Assembly: GCA_010909725.1 (NCBI GenBank)
Contig: JAACMV010000028.1
Span: 1 to 64,000, forward strand
Reading direction: 5' to 3'
Source of the DNA: Picochlorum sp. 'celeri'
Taxonomy: Eukaryota > Chlorophyta > Trebouxiophyceae
Length of the DNA: 64,000 nucleotides
Shown here: positions 1 through 10,383 of the stretch, piece by piece
Layout of the letters: every line of letters begins with the position of its first letter
Numbering within the stretch: the stretch's first letter is position 1
The notes under the pieces: model-generated
What the model was told of the DNA's origin: nothing
The model's database searches: none
Seen by the model: only the letters and a program-made list of their open reading frames with translations
Position numbers and translations under genes: made by a program

Positions 1-276
1 GAACGACGGTGCACAGGGTATCAGGGTACAGTGTATAGGTTCTCCCGGGCCAAGGGTAATGAGGGTAAATAACAACATATTCACCCCCAGTCCACTGCCG
101 CTACTCCCATTCCAAAATTAAATATTCAAAACAAAAATAATAACCAATCCAAAAATATGAAAACATCCAAAAAAGACAAAATAAATCCAAAAAAACAACC
201 CACAACAAGACCAAAATACCCTAACCAAAAAATACACCAACCAAAAAAAACACGACAAAACAACAAAATATGAAGA

Positions 277-292
277 ATTATTATTATTATTA
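277..292. repeat. (ATT)n microsatellite
   Basis: A short run of about five ATT units lies at the end of an A/C-rich tract. It is a simple repeat with no visible gene association. Confidence 0.7.
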
Positions 293-360
293 TGATAGTA
301 AGCACCTACTACTATATATACAACAACAACAACGACAAAAGACACGGCACACCACAAGCA

Positions 361-400
361 CTGCTGCTGCTGCTGCTACTCCTACTACTCCTACTACTAC
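361..400. repeat. (CTG)n/(CTA)n trinucleotide repeat
   Basis: About five CTG units run into imperfect CTA and CTC triplets over 40 bp. Short open frames read through it as poly-leucine or poly-alanine, but no gene context supports translation. Confidence 0.8.
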
Positions 401-586
401 AGCAAGAGACAACCAACAAAATCCAAAGAAAAAATCAACAAAAGAAAAAATCTAGTAGGGAGAGAATCATTATGACATGCACAACAATATATACGACGAT
501 GCTATGCTATGCTATACTATAAGTGGAGCAGGGTAGAGCTACGACGTCCCTGTGGGAGAGAAGGAGATCCCTCGTCAACATCCCTA

Positions 587-608
587 AGAGAGAGAGAGAG
601 AGAGAGAC
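587..608. repeat. (AG)n dinucleotide repeat
   Basis: About eleven uninterrupted AG units occur in gene-free DNA. This is a simple sequence repeat. Confidence 0.8.
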
Positions 609-777
609 ATGCTGTTACAATCATGGTCAATTTGAGTAATGTAATTCATATACTGAGAAAACATGTATTCTCATATGTAACAACTTCCTTCACAACAATT
701 CAAACTACTATCTTGTTGTGAAGGACGAGAGAACCCTCTGTACATTGGTTGGGATTCTACTCCATCCTCTTCTACTA

Positions 778-810
778 TCGAACCTCACTGCGTGTCAAGG
801 TTGAACGCTC
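778..810 (+). repeat. dispersed repeat, copy 1
   Basis: These 33 bp match 1421-1453 with one mismatch (C versus G in the middle). Both copies are followed within about 15 bp by a shared GGCAACG. The unit is too long to match by chance and marks a repeat family in this accessory region. Confidence 0.75.
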
Positions 811-1420
811 TGTGTTGTTTGGCAACGACACGAGAGTGACAAGGCAGTATGGACGCTGCCACAATAATAGCAATCAACCAATCAACATATGAGACAGAAC
901 TGAACAGACATAAGAGTCTCATATGTTATTAGATACAGCACTATTAGCATGTGTGTGCTCGACGTGAACAGCCACCAGATTGTGTCCAAAGTGTTCTATT
1001 CATTGAACATTCTGAAAAGGGATCTTCATGCTTTGCAAATGTGGGCAGGGCAAGAAGAGAATGAGTTTGCACAGCGAGTGATGATTGGATGCTTACCACC
1101 AACTTGATGCTGAATAGTCTGCTCTTTTAACAAGGAATGTTGCATTATGTCATCGAGAGATATATTCCAAATGAGGACATTTGGTTTGTTCTTGGCCGGG
1201 AGGAATTGTAGCAGAGAGCTACGTCCTTGCAGGAGTGGATTTCTAGGAAAATTCTAGGACGATGAGATCCTGGGAGAGATCTATCATCCTCGTCATAATC
1301 GCTGTCATTTCATATAATGAGGGTCATTATTACCTCTCATGTAACTTCTAATTCGAGTACTTTTAGTGAATATGAGAGATACCCACTGTATGATTAATTG
1401 CCATGCAATCCACACTATAG

Positions 1421-1453
1421 TCGAACCTCACTGCGTGTGAAGGTTGAACGCTC
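1421..1453 (+). repeat. dispersed repeat, copy 2
   Basis: This is the second copy of the 33-bp repeat at 778-810, in the same orientation. Downstream sequence (to about 1540) also resembles 3935-3977, around a shared motif of the form AGAA-CACACTGG, which suggests a third, more decayed copy there. Confidence 0.75.
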
Positions 1454-2893
1454 CCTGTCGGCAACGGCTGGCGAGCGCATGTTGGCAGCATGCCGTGTCA
1501 CTCTGGAAGGAAGTCCAGAACCACACTGGCGACATGCTGTTACAAACACCCTGCTGCTGTCCTGACACGCGACTGCTTTCTGAGCAGTATTTCTAGTACT
1601 ATGTCGTATCCTTGTACAACAATACAAGAACAAAAGATATATAGCAGAATCAATCTGATTTTGATTGAAATGATAGGTGTTGTCTATCCAGCAGACACTA
1701 GGAATGAATGTGGCCACCACAGGAGTTGCTCTGACCTGGATCAATGAATGTAGGAGCTACAACTACAGAAAAAAAAACAGCAAGGCTTCTCCGCTACACA
1801 ACAACAATCAAAACGAAAACAAAGAACAAACAGAATGTATTCCCATGCGTTTGTATACCAGATTGGAACAACAATACAACAAGAGCCTGTGACAAAAGAA
1901 AGGAGGTGAGCTCGCCCTCAATAGGTTGTTGAATGGAGATCTACTAGTATTTGACACCGTGTCGAATAGTTGAGATTCAAAAGCCCGCCAAGCAACAAGA
2001 ACCAAGAAAAGGAGTTGAGAAGATGATTGCAACAGCAGGCACAGCCCCAAACAGAGGCAAGAAAAAAAGAAGAAGCCACGCGCCAGGCTCGCAGGACAAA
2101 TCGATCCATCTGTTCGAAAAAGAAAACAAAAGAAAGCACAAAGCAAAAGGTGCAACGTTCGACGACAAAAAATGGGGTAGGTTCACCACAAGAGGCCCAG
2201 AGGTTGCATTCCACAACCACAGGCCTACAACATGCACTGTCCATACTAGGGGCAAACTATCGCCTGATAAGATCTATGTACCGTCATAGAAGGAATAAAA
2301 TATAATTCAATGGCCCTCAATATTGCCGTCACTGCCCCCAACTGGGAGTGACCTCACAGGATGCGTCATCATACCTCGTGATGCGAAATCAGTCTGTGAA
2401 TTTGGAACAAGCATGCGTCACCCATGCGTTATTGCCACCACTGTATCTGGGACCTCATCACGCAAGGTACCGCAAGATTCGACGCATCAAAAATTTAGTA
2501 TCGTGACATTTGCTAATGTTCTATGTTTCGATAGAATATCCTGTACTGTTTCGTCGTCAATTCCACTCGCGTCACAGCATTTGGGAGTCGCTCCCCATGG
2601 GTAAGAAGAAGAGCAGCCATGAATACGATTCATGTATTCATAATAGATCAATTTTGATAGTATAGCACCAGCGCATGGCTACAGAGGGAGAAAACTGTCC
2701 CCCCCAACAACCATTCACGGCAAAGCCATGGCAACATGCCACGACGTCCAGGAACCTCTTCTCCTGGTGGGTTTGTGTCTTCTTTATCGTTGATTGTCAA
2801 TCCACCATCTAAAAATAGTATCGAATCAAGTCAAGGAGACGACAGAAGAAAGAAAACCAAGCAGGCGGGTGTATGGTTCTCTCATTGAACTGT

Positions 2894-3400
2894 GTCCGCT
2901 CCTGTCATCCATTCGACCGGAGACAATTTCAACAACGCTCGTCGTGTATTAGGCCGTAAAAAGACACAATAAAAAAAAGACGACCACGCGACAAGTTTGA
3001 CAAGTTTGGCAAGTTCACAATTTTTTATTGTGTTCAATTACAGCAGAAAAACACAGAGAAGTAGTAGTAGTGCTGCCCGGCAACAATACATGGGGCAGAG
3101 AAAAGAGAGCTTGCTTGCTATTTGGAGGTTGCTGGTTGAACCACGGTCACTAAAACTGAACTGTCCGCTCCTATCATCGACTCGACCGGAGACATCACGC
3201 CTGGTACTACTCTCCTCGTCTCTCCGTCCGTAAAAAGACACAATAAAAAAAGACGACCACCGGCCAAAACTGGACAGATTGTTGACGGACCCTGGGGGGG
3301 TACTACTAGGGTGTTCGGTCCATCGAATAGCTGGACCGGAGAGGAAAAGTCAGGTTGCTCTCTTTGTTCGTAAAAAGACACAATAAAAAAGGGCGACCGA
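2894..3400 (+). repeat. degenerate tandem repeat array (three units)
   Basis: Each unit has a 5' block (GTCCGCTCCT, then GACCGGAGA) followed after 55-66 bp by a 3' block of about 30 bp with core GTAAAAAGACACAATAAAAA and then GACC. The 3' blocks start near 2955, 3229 and 3369; the 5' blocks near 2894, 3163 and about 3314 (the last weak). Unit spacing is 274 and 140 bp, so internal lengths vary. No open frame spans the array. Confidence 0.75.
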
Positions 3401-3890
3401 CGGACAAGAAAACGACCTTTTAGGGTAGGTTTTCGGTCCAAAAATATGACCGGACGACACCACTGCGGAAACGCACGATGGTCCGCTCTATACCAAAAGT
3501 TAAGGGTAGTTTGAGGTTATGGAGTCATTCATGGACTATTATTACGGCATATAATTACTACTATGGACCCCCTCTTTATAATACCTAGACGATTTGTGGC
3601 GGGTTTTGTTTCTGCAGCGCTAGTTCCAATAAAAGTTTCTTTCGGCACCTGGACGAAATATAATGTTTCGTATCATTGTATCCATATCAATGGATGCAAA
3701 TTAAATCTATCTTTTGAGATTTTAAAACGTAAGAAGGGAGGCGTTTTGATCTACCAAATGCCAGGAAAATCATTTGACATGTTTAATGATGCTCCTATGA
3801 ACACTAACCTCACTGTGCTTGTAAGAGAGAACGCCATCGAGTTTTGGGACATCGGTATCAGCCATTGCGCGCGACCCAATACGGCCGTGG

Positions 3891-3908
3891 TCCCGCTTAT
3901 AAGCGGGA
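3891..3908. repeat. 18-bp perfect palindrome
   Basis: TCCCGCTTATAAGCGGGA is its own reverse complement over 18 bp. The 8-bp palindrome ACGGCCGT lies just upstream at 3881-3888. It could be a protein-binding site or a cruciform-prone site. It lies about 150 bp beyond the 3' end of the ParA-like gene. Confidence 0.7.
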
Positions 3909-4057
3909 ATGCCTGTGTGCACATGTTATTGATCTCGTGCCTCCTGGAACAATGTCTAGAAACACACTGGTGACGCTCTGGAACAGAACACTACCCTGAA
4001 GGTCTTCACAAGTGAGACGATATGCTGCCAAGAGTTCAGTCTTTCCTGGGAAGATGC

Positions 4058-6038
4058 TTACTGATTTTTCTTCCGCTTTTTTTGAGCATGGCGAGGTTTA
4101 GCCTCCGAGATAGATATCACTATTTCAGCAAGCTTCTCAAACTTCTGCCGAAAATACTCGACAATGGCCACTGGAACAGAGAAATTATGTTGATTGTTTG
4201 TGCAATCCTTATTGGATAGCATGACTGCTGGTACTCTCTTATGATGGCTGCACACTTTGGGAACACAGTTACTCGAGCTCTACAACATCAAGGAGAGACA
4301 CTAGGTGAAAATAATTAAAGGTGGAACACACGCACCTCATTTGAATAACTTGAAAGGTATCCCTGACAAATGGAATTACCATGTCCTCCTTACTTGAAAC
4401 AAAACTTTCGTCAACAAAAACTCCATGGCGATTATTTCCGTATTCAAATGCTTTGGGATAAGACAGCTCTTTGATTAGCTTCTGCATGGATAAAACCCAA
4501 CAGGACGATGCTCTTGTGAGTTGAACTGCTCGTGGCGGCCCCAGGGGTGTCCCCTTCTTTTTTGTACGAATTCGATACTTGCTCACAAGAAATGGGCCCA
4601 ACCTCGGAATTATCTCTGCCGGTGTCATTTGTAGAAGACCTTTTGAGCTGTGCTTGTATTCTCGGGCAGAAGGTATCATGAATCGATACCTTGACTTTAA
4701 AGACTCCTCTGTTTCTTCGTCCCGTTTCAAGGCATTTGTCCATGCCTCATCTTTTGCCCTAAAATACTCATGTATCTGTAATTCGTATAACCTCTCAATC
4801 ATGATTTAGAAATTTCGTATAAATCACTCTTTCTCTTACCGTGTTTGTCAAAGTTAAAAGTCTTTTCATTGTCGTCATGAGCATGGTTTCCATGGACCCA
4901 TAAGAGTATAAATCGGCTCCACAAGGAGGAAGAATCAAGCATGAACTGCGAAGCATGTGAATAGAGTAGTTTGAATTCAGTAATGATGTTCCCGGAAAAA
5001 TTGTATAGTCTTGAGAACTGTTTTAACAAGTCACAAACCTTCGCATTATCAAGAGGTTGAAAATTGATGCAGAGGGGCTCAAGTCGAATATGATGAAATC
5101 GAATGGTCTCCCCTTTCTTTTCATCTCATTATCATTCAAGGAATGTATCAAGTGATGTATTCTTCCGACAGACTTCTCCTCCACCCTGTCTGGAATCGAT
5201 TGGATTGTGATATTCTCGAGCAAGTCTTCTGATGTTGTACTAATCTGCAGAAGATGCATATAACATTCAGCAATTGACAGGAAAGTTCATGAGTAGCCAT
5301 GTCTGTGCAATTTACCTGTGGAGAACCTGAAATCAGGTGAAAATTGCTTCCAAATGTTTTGTCATTATGACTTTCATAAGGCTTTAGAGGATCTGGCCAC
5401 GTGTCTGGCTGGCAGCCATTTGGTCTGCTGTAATCAGCTAGATATGAATTAAAATTATATCCACTTGGGGCAGCAATTTTATCACAAAATGCTTGAATAT
5501 TGCTGGAGGTTATACCAAAAAGTTTATCCTGTAAAGAGGGTAGATGTTAGTGAGGTTAAATGCACGGCTATTTTCAAGCTTCAATACGCACGCCCAAATC
5601 CAAATTATGATTCGATGCATTGGGTACCATGATGCAGTCGCTGCCTTCTCCGTCTTCCTCAAAGTCCTCACCATCTTCCTCAAAGTCCTCACCGTCTTCC
5701 TCGAGGTCCTCTTCCTCAAAGTCTTCTTCTTCCTCGTCGACTCCATCTTCTTCGAGGTCTTCTTCCTCCAACTCCGCTGCTTTGACTACTTGTGTAGTCA
5801 GATTGCATTGCGGGTCTGCATCAATCAAGAGAACCTTTTTCCCCTTTTTCGCCAATGTCGCCCCGAGATTCAAGCACGCTGTTGTCTTTCCAACTCCTCC
5901 TTTTTGAAAATACAGCGAGATAACGAAAGGCATCGGCTTAGAATAGGGTTCCGCGAAAGCAGGGATCCTCTTGCGCCCCCCCTTTTCTTTTGGGATACCC
6001 CCCGTGTCTTCTGTGCTTTTCCCGATTTTCTTACGCAT
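4058..6038 (-). CDS. ParA/Soj-like ATPase, seven exons
   Basis: Predicted exons are 5592-6038, 5316-5528, 5039-5244, 4840-4945, 4336-4775, 4254-4279 and 4058-4170, giving 516 aa in one frame. The deviant Walker A KGGVGKTT lies at residues 46-53 and DADPQ at 73-77. A third motif, [11 protein letters not shown], lies near 270-280, followed by a [17 protein letters not shown] segment as in ParA proteins. The C-terminal half has [14 protein letters not shown] (about 381-394) and a basic end, KKRKKNQ, that could be a nuclear signal. An acidic low-complexity insert (about 89-132) follows motif 2, where bacterial ParA has none. ParA ATPases dimerise on DNA and move plasmids, chromosomes or large complexes; the role in a nucleus is unknown. 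Translation could start at Met1 or at Met36 (MPFVISLYF). The family call is firm. The last two small exons are the least certain. Confidence 0.75.
5645..5778 (-). repeat. acidic coding repeat in the ParA-like gene
   Basis: On the minus strand a degenerate 21-nt unit encodes repeats of the type EEDGEDF, giving about 44 residues that are mostly Glu and Asp. At DNA level the plus strand shows repeated TCCTCAAAGTCCTCACC. The repeat is an in-frame expansion within exon 1. Confidence 0.75.
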
Positions 6039-8743
6039 TTTACCTTCTGCAATTTATCACACAATTTTTTGCCGTTCTACTCGACATGCTTCCGGCCTTG
6101 ATGTATATCTTATTACTAGTCCCGACGTCTCCTTATACCCCCTTTGAGGCCGGTGCCCGACCGGCCAATGGGACTGATGATACATGGAGTGAGTCAGTTG
6201 TGTGTATTAATCGCCCATTATTAATGGTCTATTAAATAGAGCTACAGGAAAGAAGAAGAGACACTAGCCTGTCCATGACTGTCGTCTGAGATGTATGTGA
6301 CCTCGTGCTCTTCAAAGCTGGCGTTCAAAGGATGATTGTAAGCCTGGTCATGTGGAACTCCAAACATGAGGAGGATGGAGACTTTCCTGTGAACTACAGG
6401 ACCGAACGACGGATACGAAGACGTGCAGAATCAATCACGACAGGGAATCAAATCGAACATACGCCTGTAGAAACTCAAACAGCCAGAAGAAGACGTGCCA
6501 CCAGGAGGACATGGAGATTACCTCCTCTTTGAAAATGGGGAAGGGGTAGATATCAAACACAGTTATGAGAAGAAGGTTACATCTTGTTACATCAATATTC
6601 CAAGCATCAAATATGTATTCCAGTCAATGTATTGTCTTTCTGTGAAGTGCCATCTGGTCAACTGGCCGCATCGTAGCACGTTGACTCTCCTGTCACCAGG
6701 TGGAGCTCGGTCAACCCTTCAGTCCAAGGTCGACTATCGCGAACATGAGTAGCAATATCTTCCTCGTCTTTGAACCTCTGCGTCCATATTTTGAAACTTC
6801 ATTTACACAGTTATACACTGATTTCTTTACGTTGAATAGAATAGGCTGTAGTTCCAACTCTTCGGGTTCGATTTTCGCCCAAATCACCGCATTTCCACCT
6901 TCCGCTCGTCCCCAGGAGGCGAGTTTTGGACCATTCGACGCAGAACAGGCTTCTAAGTCGGATTAGGCCCTCGGCGGGATTAATTAGGCAGGCACAGGCC
7001 CGGCAGGCGGCGAATTAGGCCACAGTGCAGATTCGGGATCTAAGGAGCCCCACTAAAGGAAACTCCAGAGTCGATCACACCACACCGATTCTTGCACAAC
7101 AGCGTCGATGCATTGCTGTTTCTCGCATACTTTCAATATTTCAAATGTATATCGTTATTTGATAGCAATCCTTCTCGCTGCGGCGAAGGTTGAGGCCTTG
7201 GTTGGAAAGCAGGAGTGTGTCCATTTCTTTATTGGGGCCGTCTTCTGCAAGTGTGCACTGCGGACATTCTCCCTTCCAAACTCCTTCGAGAACTTTTCAG
7301 ATGGAAATCTACCAGACAGTATCTGTGGTCGGTACGCTGATCACCCTGATTTCATCGTGTCATGGACTCTCTGTCTGAACTCCTTTTCGGTGGCTCTCAG
7401 ACAATTTATTACATCTGCTGTAGATCGATGGGAATGCATCTTTTCATTCTTATGTGTCCCATATATTGCACACTTTCTACTTTATCTGGGTTTTGGGAGA
7501 CTCCATACGCGAGCATGTTAATGCACGAGCCCAACTTGAAGAGCCACAGAATTCTTCATGTCGCCGAGGCGGCAGAACAGCTCGGAGACAGCGGGGTCTG
7601 GTCTGGAAGGCCCAGAACAACCAGTCGACGCCAAGGGGTTGGGTGATCCCATCCCGAGGTGTGGGAGTGAGTTTTTAGTGAGTGCAATCCTCACATGCCT
7701 GGAATGGTATCTGGACACCCAGCTGGCGGCCACTGCTCTGTCTCCTGACAGGCACGGGCCACCAGGAAGGAACCACTTGCAACCTCAGTCGCACAGGCAG
7801 CCGGGTGCCCTCACGAGAAGGCCGCCCACGCAAGCAGCAACTTTGTGTCGGCCCAGATTTTCTCACTCTCTTGCTTCTTCAGCACACCAAGGGGCGGTCG
7901 GATCCGATGTCCAGAGCCTTGGCGTGCAGAAAACACGGCTCAAAAAAAAAAGCAACTTCTCTGCCAGCAAGACAAAGTGAGACCTCCTCTTTTGCCATTC
8001 GGCCATCGAACTATTTGCTATTGCAGTCATTTCCATCAGTTGAGTAGTCTTCAGATAAATGAGCATACAGAGTGATACATTTCTTGCGGATACCTTGGTT
8101 TTCGTCCTTATGCTTTCTGCGGATCTTCCTGATGAGACTCAGCTTCTCTCGCTCTCTACAGATGCCCTCAGTCTATCCTTTGCAGCATCTTTAGTCGCGA
8201 AGCAAGGGGTTACATTTTGCTCCATGTTTTGTGTCTACGATAATCTGTTTTGCGCGTATGCAAGTGGTGCATGGTACCTTAACCCACTCAGCGTTGGTTT
8301 GATACATACTGTGGTACGGCACTCTGGTCAGATGGCCCTATCTCTTGCTTGGCTCTCTCCAACGCCGCTTTAATGAGATATCACTTTGGTAACGTCGCTT
8401 CAGGAATATCTATGGTTAACAGATACTTTTTCTTCCTTTGTCTCTTGAGCATTCACCTGCGTATCCCTGAGGACCTGCCAGAAGTGGAGTTTTTATTTAT
8501 AAGAGGGGAGCTGAAGCTGTTGTAAGCTCTTGAAGATTCTGTGTAGTGGTCTGGGCGTAATAGCGATGGTATCAAGCCAGCTCTGTAGGCGTTTTGCGAT
8601 TTTGGCGAATGGTGCATATTTACTCGCGTGAACAAGCTGATCCTTGCTTCACTCTATATGTTTGTGATGTCAGATTGCATTTGGGATGCATCTGTCAGCC
8701 CAATTCTCCTTGAAGGCCATTAAATTCAGGGTTGACCTTGTTT

Positions 8744-8809
8744 GTTGGGTTGAACCCAACGTTGGCATTGGGGGGTTATCAGACACTGCAGTGTCCACCA
8801 GCTGGTGGA
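8744..8809. repeat. cluster of three perfect palindromes
   Basis: Three inverted repeats lie within 66 bp: 8744-8760 (8-bp arms around one base), 8782-8795 (14-bp perfect palindrome) and 8794-8809 (16-bp perfect palindrome, overlapping the previous one by two bases). Such clusters occur at recombination sites, transposon ends and protein-binding sites. No gene is assigned nearby. Confidence 0.7.
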
Positions 8810-10140
8810 TCTGTCAAGTAATTAAGGCGGACGGGTAAATTAGCTAGTGGTCTTACGTGACACCGGTTCCATGCCTCTAGGACTATTATTACACGGGCGA
8901 GAAATATGGCGAGTACATAGCACTGAGTGGGTTGAGTGAAATTAATAATGACAATGAAAAAACAACCGCTCGAGAAATCAAATTCGTCGCTGTACACTTC
9001 AAACGCCTAATTCTGAAATTCGGCCAACTCTTAATTAATTAGACCAATCAGCTACCTGCTGCGTGTATGGTGCGATTCCGTTCCGACAATGTGCCACTGG
9101 CCTGTCAGTGAAGCTCACAAAATTTTGGAAGGCACCCAACACACAAAGGGAGTCATCACTAGCTTGGTAGGTGCCATGGTACTTTGCCACTAGCTTCTCT
9201 CAGCCCATTTAAACCACGTGTATCTTAATCCGATCTCTTTCAGACTTCTCAATTGAGTCCTGAGAAGCCGTCCCGCGCGGTTACAAGTTGTCAAAGGTCG
9301 TTTCTTAAATTTCAAATTTTGGCCGCTGGATTGGGCTTTGGTCGACCAAGATGCCTCGTGACATTGTACTACGGAGCCTGTATATATACAGAAAGTTTCA
9401 CCTTGACAAACCGTTGATCGACTCCTTTTGTCGAGCTCTATCCCTTGGCGGCATGAAAATTTGCAAATTGTTACGGATTTTATTACAAATGCTAAAAGCA
9501 GTAGCCATTTTAAATAAATGCACAGATTGCATGCGTTTCTGTAAAGTAAAGCGTCGCAAAACAGATGCATTCGTAATTCTATACACGCGTTCCATCTGGT
9601 ATTACTGCATGCTTCAATATGACCACGATTCCATCCTGTATCATGTATTTTAGGGTATGATCGCCGAAAATCAGTCGGGTGGGATACAATAAGAATAAAA
9701 TCGATTAGGAATGGCCTGAAAGGAAAACCCTGGGGTAAAATTTTATTCCATACCTGGGTCGAATGATTGTTCATGACTGCCCCTGCGATGTATCGATGTC
9801 GTGCCATCGCACGGTCGATCGTAGATATACGACCCCTCTTGCTCTAAGGAAGGTAAAAATTTCACAACCTGGAGCAGTCGTCATATGGATGGTCGAGGAA
9901 ATCTGTTTCATTCACTATGCTACACTGGCTCAAACAAAACACTACAGAGCAATATGTCCAATGGACAATGTACAGGTCAGGAGGTTTTGTATCCCTTAAT
10001 AAATCTCTCAACATTTTATTTAGGGATTTCCTCCTGTGGGGCTTGTATGATTTGGAAGATATTCGTCATATTTTTCGACTGTGTAATAATCCCCTTTAAA
10101 AAAAAGGAAACGAAAAATGTCAACACTGGAATATCTATAG

Positions 10141-10187
10141 TTAATAATGAATAATATAATAATATAATAATAATATATAATATTTAA
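10141..10187. repeat. AT-rich TAATA repeat
   Basis: About 47 bp of irregular TAATAATA units contain almost no G or C. It lies about 200 bp upstream of the EEP gene. Confidence 0.65.
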
Positions 10188-10383
10188 GCATGCGAGCACA
10201 GAACACAATCATGCTATCGATGGTGCTTGACTTACCATGCCAAAAATTTTACGCGCTTTGAAATATTTTAAAGCCTTGTACATATATATATATGTATTGG
10301 TATAGGTGAATGATAGTTTACTGGGATCAAATGTCTCTGTTAGATGATTGAATTGGTCAGAGCTAGATTTCCTCTGAACAAGT

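Larger units (their letters stand above)
1..3562. other. gene-free repetitive region
   Basis: No coding region could be supported here. The stretch holds microsatellites, a roughly 150-bp tract whose plus strand is almost only A and C (about 115-270), two near-identical dispersed repeats (778 and 1421), and a degenerate tandem array (2894-3400). Open frames are short, overlap one another and are compositionally biased, so I read them as chance. It looks like repeat-rich intergenic or transposon-derived DNA. Confidence 0.6.
6039..10383. other. gene-poor region between the ParA-like and EEP genes
   Basis: No convincing gene was found in about 4.3 kb. Frames of 60-205 codons exist on both strands (for example 7108-7521, 7558-7980 and 9190-9807) but show no recognisable motif and are riddled with overlapping alternatives. 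The stretch includes a palindrome cluster (8744-8809) and an AT-rich tract (10141-10187). Short exons of an unknown gene could be missed. Confidence 0.5.

Noticed and set aside
1951..2305. Lys-rich overlapping frames in two phases
   Set aside because: A-rich DNA gives open Lys/Asn/Gln frames in several phases; no coding signature.
3563..3973. 136-codon plus-strand frame
   Set aside because: No recognised motif, overlaps the long palindrome and a possible repeat copy, and no splice partners; more likely chance.
4799..5038. Apparent frameshift in the ParA-like gene after the IFDLSPSAS motif
   Set aside because: An intron ending at TTCGCAG (before 4945) restores the expected ParA segment [17 protein letters not shown] in frame.
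6858..6880. GGTTCGA motif resembling a tRNA T-loop
   Set aside because: The flanking stem does not pair and no anticodon arm or acceptor stem could be found at the proper distance.
7108..7980. Several overlapping plus-strand frames of 70-140 codons
   Set aside because: Three frames overlap one another with no motif or start preference; treated as chance.
9190..9807. 205-codon minus-strand frame, the longest in the gene-poor region
   Set aside because: Composition is not protein-like (scattered Cys, Trp and His without pattern), overlapping frames exist on the other strand, and no family match is recalled.
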